Origin: Pseudomonadota bacterium
Lineage (GTDB): Bacteria; Pseudomonadota; Alphaproteobacteria; Sphingomonadales; Sphingomonadaceae
Assembly (NCBI GenBank): GCA_023424275.1
Contig: JAFAED010000372.1
Coordinates: forward strand, 1-8,271
Reading direction: 5' to 3'
Length of the DNA: 8,271 bases
Below are positions 4,809 to 8,271 of this stretch, piece by piece. How positions within the stretch are numbered: position 1 is the first letter of the stretch; every line of letters begins with the position of its first letter. The notes below the pieces were generated by a model. That model saw only the letters and a list, made by a program, of their open reading frames with translations. It was not told where the DNA came from and ran no database searches. A program made the position numbers and the translations under genes.

Positions 4809-6266
4809 ATGAAATGCCTGCTTGCCGTCCTTGCCTCCACGCTGCTCACCCTGGGGCAACCTGCCTTCGCGGCGCAGAAGCAGGGCGATGTCATCATCCG
4901 TCACGTCACGCTGATCGACGTCGAGGCCGCCAAGGCGCTGGCGGATCAGGCGGTCGTGCTGCACGGCGACGACATCGTCGCGGTCGGTTCGGACGCCGAC
5001 ATCGCGCGGGGTTGGCGCGCCGCGCAAAAGGTCGACGGCACGGGCCGCTTCCTGATCCCCGGCCTGTGGGACATGCATGTCCATTTCGGCGGCGGCCCCG
5101 ATCTGATCGAAGAGAATAAGGCGCTGTTGCCGCTCTATGTCGCGAATGGCATCACGACGATCCGCGATGCGTCGGGCGACCTCCCGGATCAGGTGCTTGC
5201 CTGGCGCGGCGAGATTGCGGACGGCAGCCTGTTCGGTCCGCGCCTCCTGACCTCGGGCGCGAAGATCGAGGGGATCGCGCCGGTCTGGAAAGGAACGATC
5301 GAGGTCGGCAGCGAGAAGGATGTCGACGCGGCGCTCGACCGGCTGAAGAACCGCGACAAGGTCGATTTCGTCAAGATCACCGACAGCACGCTGAAACCCG
5401 AACTGTTCCTTTATGCGCTGGGACGCGCCAAGGCGCTGGGCATCCGGACGTCGGGACATATTCCGATGGCGCTGACGACCGAACAGGCGGTCGATGCGGG
5501 GATCAGCTCGATCGAGCATCTCGATTATGCCTATAACGCCGGGGCGAAAGACGAGGCGGCGATCGCCGCTGATTTCGCCGCGGGGCGCATCGACCGGGCC
5601 GAAGCGAACCGCCGGCTCGATGCGGGGTTCGACCGCGATACCGCGATGGCTGCCTACCGCCGCTTTGCCGCGAAGGGCGTGTCGGTGACCCCGACGCTGA
5701 ACGGCAGCCGCATCATCGCCTATCTCGACCGCGACGATCATTCGAAGGATGCGGGGCTCGCCTATATTGGGCCGAAGCTGCGCAAGACCTATGACTGGCG
5801 CATCGAACGCGCGGCCAAGGCCGATGCCGCGGCGATCGCGGCGCGGCACAAGCAGATCGACGATGTCGCGACGATCCTGCCGATGCTCGCCGAAGCAGGC
5901 GTGCCGATCATCGCGGGGACCGACGCGGGCTTCCTCAACAGCTTCAACTATCCGGGCTTCGGGCTGCACGACGAGATCGAACTCTATACGCAAAAGGGGC
6001 TGACGCCCGCGCAGGCGCTTGTTTCGGCGACGCGCGCCGGGCCGGCATGGTTCGGCTGGCTCGATCGCTATGGTGCGATCCGGCCGGGCATGGCGGCCGA
6101 CCTTGTGCTGCTGACGCAAAATCCGCTTCAGGATATCGCCGCGACGCGCGCGATCGATACGGTCGTCATGCGCGGCAAGATACACGACCGCGCGGCGCTC
6201 GACGCCATGTTGGCCGCCGCGCGCGAACAGGTTGCGGCGTGGAACGCCGAAGCGGGAGTGCGTTAG
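4809..6266 (+). CDS. Secreted metal-dependent amidohydrolase
   Basis: A 485-residue protein with a clear signal peptide, MKCLLAVLASTLLTLGQPAFA, cleaved after about residue 21, so it acts in the periplasm or outside. The composite TIM-barrel amidohydrolase fold is marked by a small beta domain (25-80), the strand-1 ligands DMHVHF (His90, His92), a probable carboxylated lysine in FVKI (Lys189), SGHIP (His217), SIEHL (His237), and the catalytic Asp in AGTDAG (Asp372). The C-terminus closes the beta domain with GAIRPGMAADLVLL (423-435). These are the marks of the binuclear imidazolonepropionase/prolidase-like secreted group. Members hydrolyse cyclic amides or dipeptides; the substrate is not predictable here. 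A helical insertion at about 245-290 separates His237 from the later strands. Its TAG overlaps the convergent gene's stop by 3 bases. Confidence 0.9.
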   Translation: MKCLLAVLASTLLTLGQPAFAAQKQGDVIIRHVTLIDVEAAKALADQAVVLHGDDIVAVGSDADIARGWRAAQKVDGTGRFLIPGLWDMHVHFGGGPDLIEENKALLPLYVANGITTIRDASGDLPDQVLAWRGEIADGSLFGPRLLTSGAKIEGIAPVWKGTIEVGSEKDVDAALDRLKNRDKVDFVKITDSTLKPELFLYALGRAKALGIRTSGHIPMALTTEQAVDAGISSIEHLDYAYNAGAKDEAAIAADFAAGRIDRAEANRRLDAGFDRDTAMAAYRRFAAKGVSVTPTLNGSRIIAYLDRDDHSKDAGLAYIGPKLRKTYDWRIERAAKADAAAIAARHKQIDDVATILPMLAEAGVPIIAGTDAGFLNSFNYPGFGLHDEIELYTQKGLTPAQALVSATRAGPAWFGWLDRYGAIRPGMAADLVLLTQNPLQDIAATRAIDTVVMRGKIHDRAALDAMLAAAREQVAAWNAEAGVR

Positions 6267-6538
6267 GGAAGCACCGCGCGGGCGGCCTGGCGGCTTCGCC
6301 AGACCGCCCAAAGCGTGAAAATGCCCATGCCGGCCCACACGACGTTGAGCACGGCCGATGGCAGCGCACCATTATAGCCCGAATTGATCACGAAGCCCCC
6401 CGCGCCGATCACATTCATCCACTGATACAGATAGCTGCGCCCCTCGAGCTTGCCGAGCGAGAGCAGGATATAGGCGGCCAGGATGATGACCGCCGCAGCC
6501 CAGCCGATGACTTCGATCGCGATGCGCAGCGCATCCAT
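6263..6538 (-). CDS. CBU_0592-type small membrane protein
   Basis: A 91-residue protein with three predicted membrane helices (about 5-27, 41-56 and 61-80). The sequence IEVIGWAAAVIILAAYILLSLGKL, then YQWMNVIGAGGFVIN, then ALPSAVLNVVWAGMGIFTLW, resembles the small CBU_0592 membrane-protein family, whose function is unknown. AAGGA followed by a short spacer precedes the ATG at 6538. It lies 38 bases downstream of the L7/L12-domain gene on the same strand, probably last in the aconitase unit. Its TAA stop (6263-6265) interlocks with the TAG of the convergent amidohydrolase gene, so no terminator separates them. Confidence 0.82.
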   Translation of the reverse strand: MDALRIAIEVIGWAAAVIILAAYILLSLGKLEGRSYLYQWMNVIGAGGFVINSGYNGALPSAVLNVVWAGMGIFTLWAVWRSRQAARAVLP

Positions 6539-6576
6539 GGCTTTTCCTTTTCGGTGAAATGCGAAGGCCGGGGCGA

Positions 6577-6894
6577 CTAGCGCAGCCTTTGTTCGATCGC
6601 CTCGACGGCGTTTTTCGATTCGGCAAGCCCCATGCCGGTCAACTCGCGCATCCGCTTGACCGCCTCGATCTTGCGGCCGCGGCGGATCAGGTCGAGAATT
6701 TCGGCGTCTTCATGCGCGTTGACGCGCGCCGCGTCCGTCGTCAGGGCGACAGGGGCGGATATCGTCCGGGGCGGGGAGGAGGGCGTTCGCGGCGGCGGAC
6801 CCGTCAGGTCGCGCGCGCCGCTGTCACGCCGGAGCGCCAGCACAAGGCCGGCGCCACAGAAAAAACCGAGGGCGAAGAGAAGAAGTCCGCTCAT
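6577..6894 (-). CDS. Membrane-anchored protein with ribosomal L7/L12 C-terminal-type domain
   Basis: A 105-residue protein in three parts. Residues 2-21 (SGLLLFALGFFCGAGLVLAL) form an N-terminal membrane helix followed by Arg-Arg. Residues about 24-60 are a Pro- and Thr-rich linker, probably disordered. Residues about 62-103 (AEILDLIRRGRKIEAVKRMR, then ELTGMGLAESKNAVEAIEQ) match the helical hairpin of the bL12 C-terminal domain, especially the KIEAVKRxRExTGxGLxExK pattern. In the ribosomal protein this surface recruits translation GTPases; here the role is unknown. It is not the ribosomal stalk protein itself, as the L12 N-terminal dimerisation domain is absent. It begins 16 bases after the aconitase stop on the same strand, with GAGAGG as Shine-Dalgarno, so co-transcription is likely. 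Confidence 0.85.
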   Translation of the reverse strand: MSGLLLFALGFFCGAGLVLALRRDSGARDLTGPPPRTPSSPPRTISAPVALTTDAARVNAHEDAEILDLIRRGRKIEAVKRMRELTGMGLAESKNAVEAIEQRLR

Positions 6895-6910
6895 CGCCCT
6901 CTCGTTACCA

Positions 6911-8271
<1,361 letters not shown>

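Noticed and set aside
4773..6338. 521-codon minus-strand frame antisense to the amidohydrolase gene
   Set aside because: This is a long shadow frame typical of high-GC DNA: Arg/Asp/Gly-rich with no domain pattern. The plus strand has a signal peptide and all metal ligands.

Overview
The window reads as a GC-rich alphaproteobacterial chromosome segment, most likely from the Sphingomonadaceae (Sphingopyxis or Sphingomonas-like). The signs are the high-GC codon use, the gene styles, and a winged-helix protein of a type I associate with sphingomonads. This placement is inference, not a database result. It looks like core or lightly accessory chromosome: there are no transposases, integrases, CRISPR arrays or phage genes, and no gene-free stretch longer than about 215 bases.

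Layout. (1) At 1-1212, minus strand, three genes run leftwards: a membrane-anchored thermonuclease-like protein, the fluoride channel CrcB, and the start of an RluA-family pseudouridine synthase cut by the window edge. crcB and the synthase overlap at ATGA. (2) At 1213-1425 a divergent, AT-richer promoter region carries two LexA-box-like motifs, one at a sensible distance from each flanking gene. (3) At 1426-2484, plus strand, lies a winged-helix regulator whose N-terminal half resembles a receiver fold without a phospho-acceptor aspartate. (4) At 2560-2635 there is a complete tRNA-Val(UAC) with encoded CCA. The stop codon of the opposing HxlR-type regulator begins at the very next base. (5) At 2636-4635 a divergent pair is found: an HxlR winged helix fused to an SCP2-like domain (minus) and an acyl-CoA-dehydrogenase-fold flavoprotein (plus). 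Between them are two copies of a TTCAG-N3-CTG(A/T)A element exactly 22 bp apart, a good operator candidate. (6) At 4809-6266, plus strand, is a secreted metal-dependent amidohydrolase. Its stop overlaps the stop of the convergent gene. (7) At 6263-8271, minus strand, a probable operon holds aconitase (C-terminal half), a membrane-anchored protein with an L7/L12-type C-terminal domain, and a three-helix CBU_0592-type membrane protein.

The only clear functional unit is the divergent regulator/flavoprotein pair. The flavoprotein has His-Pro-Leu-Gln where ordinary acyl-CoA dehydrogenases carry the catalytic Glu, and a His-x-His motif in its N-terminal half. It may therefore be a flavin-dependent monooxygenase-type enzyme, with its regulator sensing a lipophilic ligand through the SCP2-like domain. 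I do not see a clearly new multi-gene system. The best leads are this pair with its operator, the pseudo-receiver winged-helix protein with LexA-like sites, and the bL12-domain membrane protein next to aconitase.
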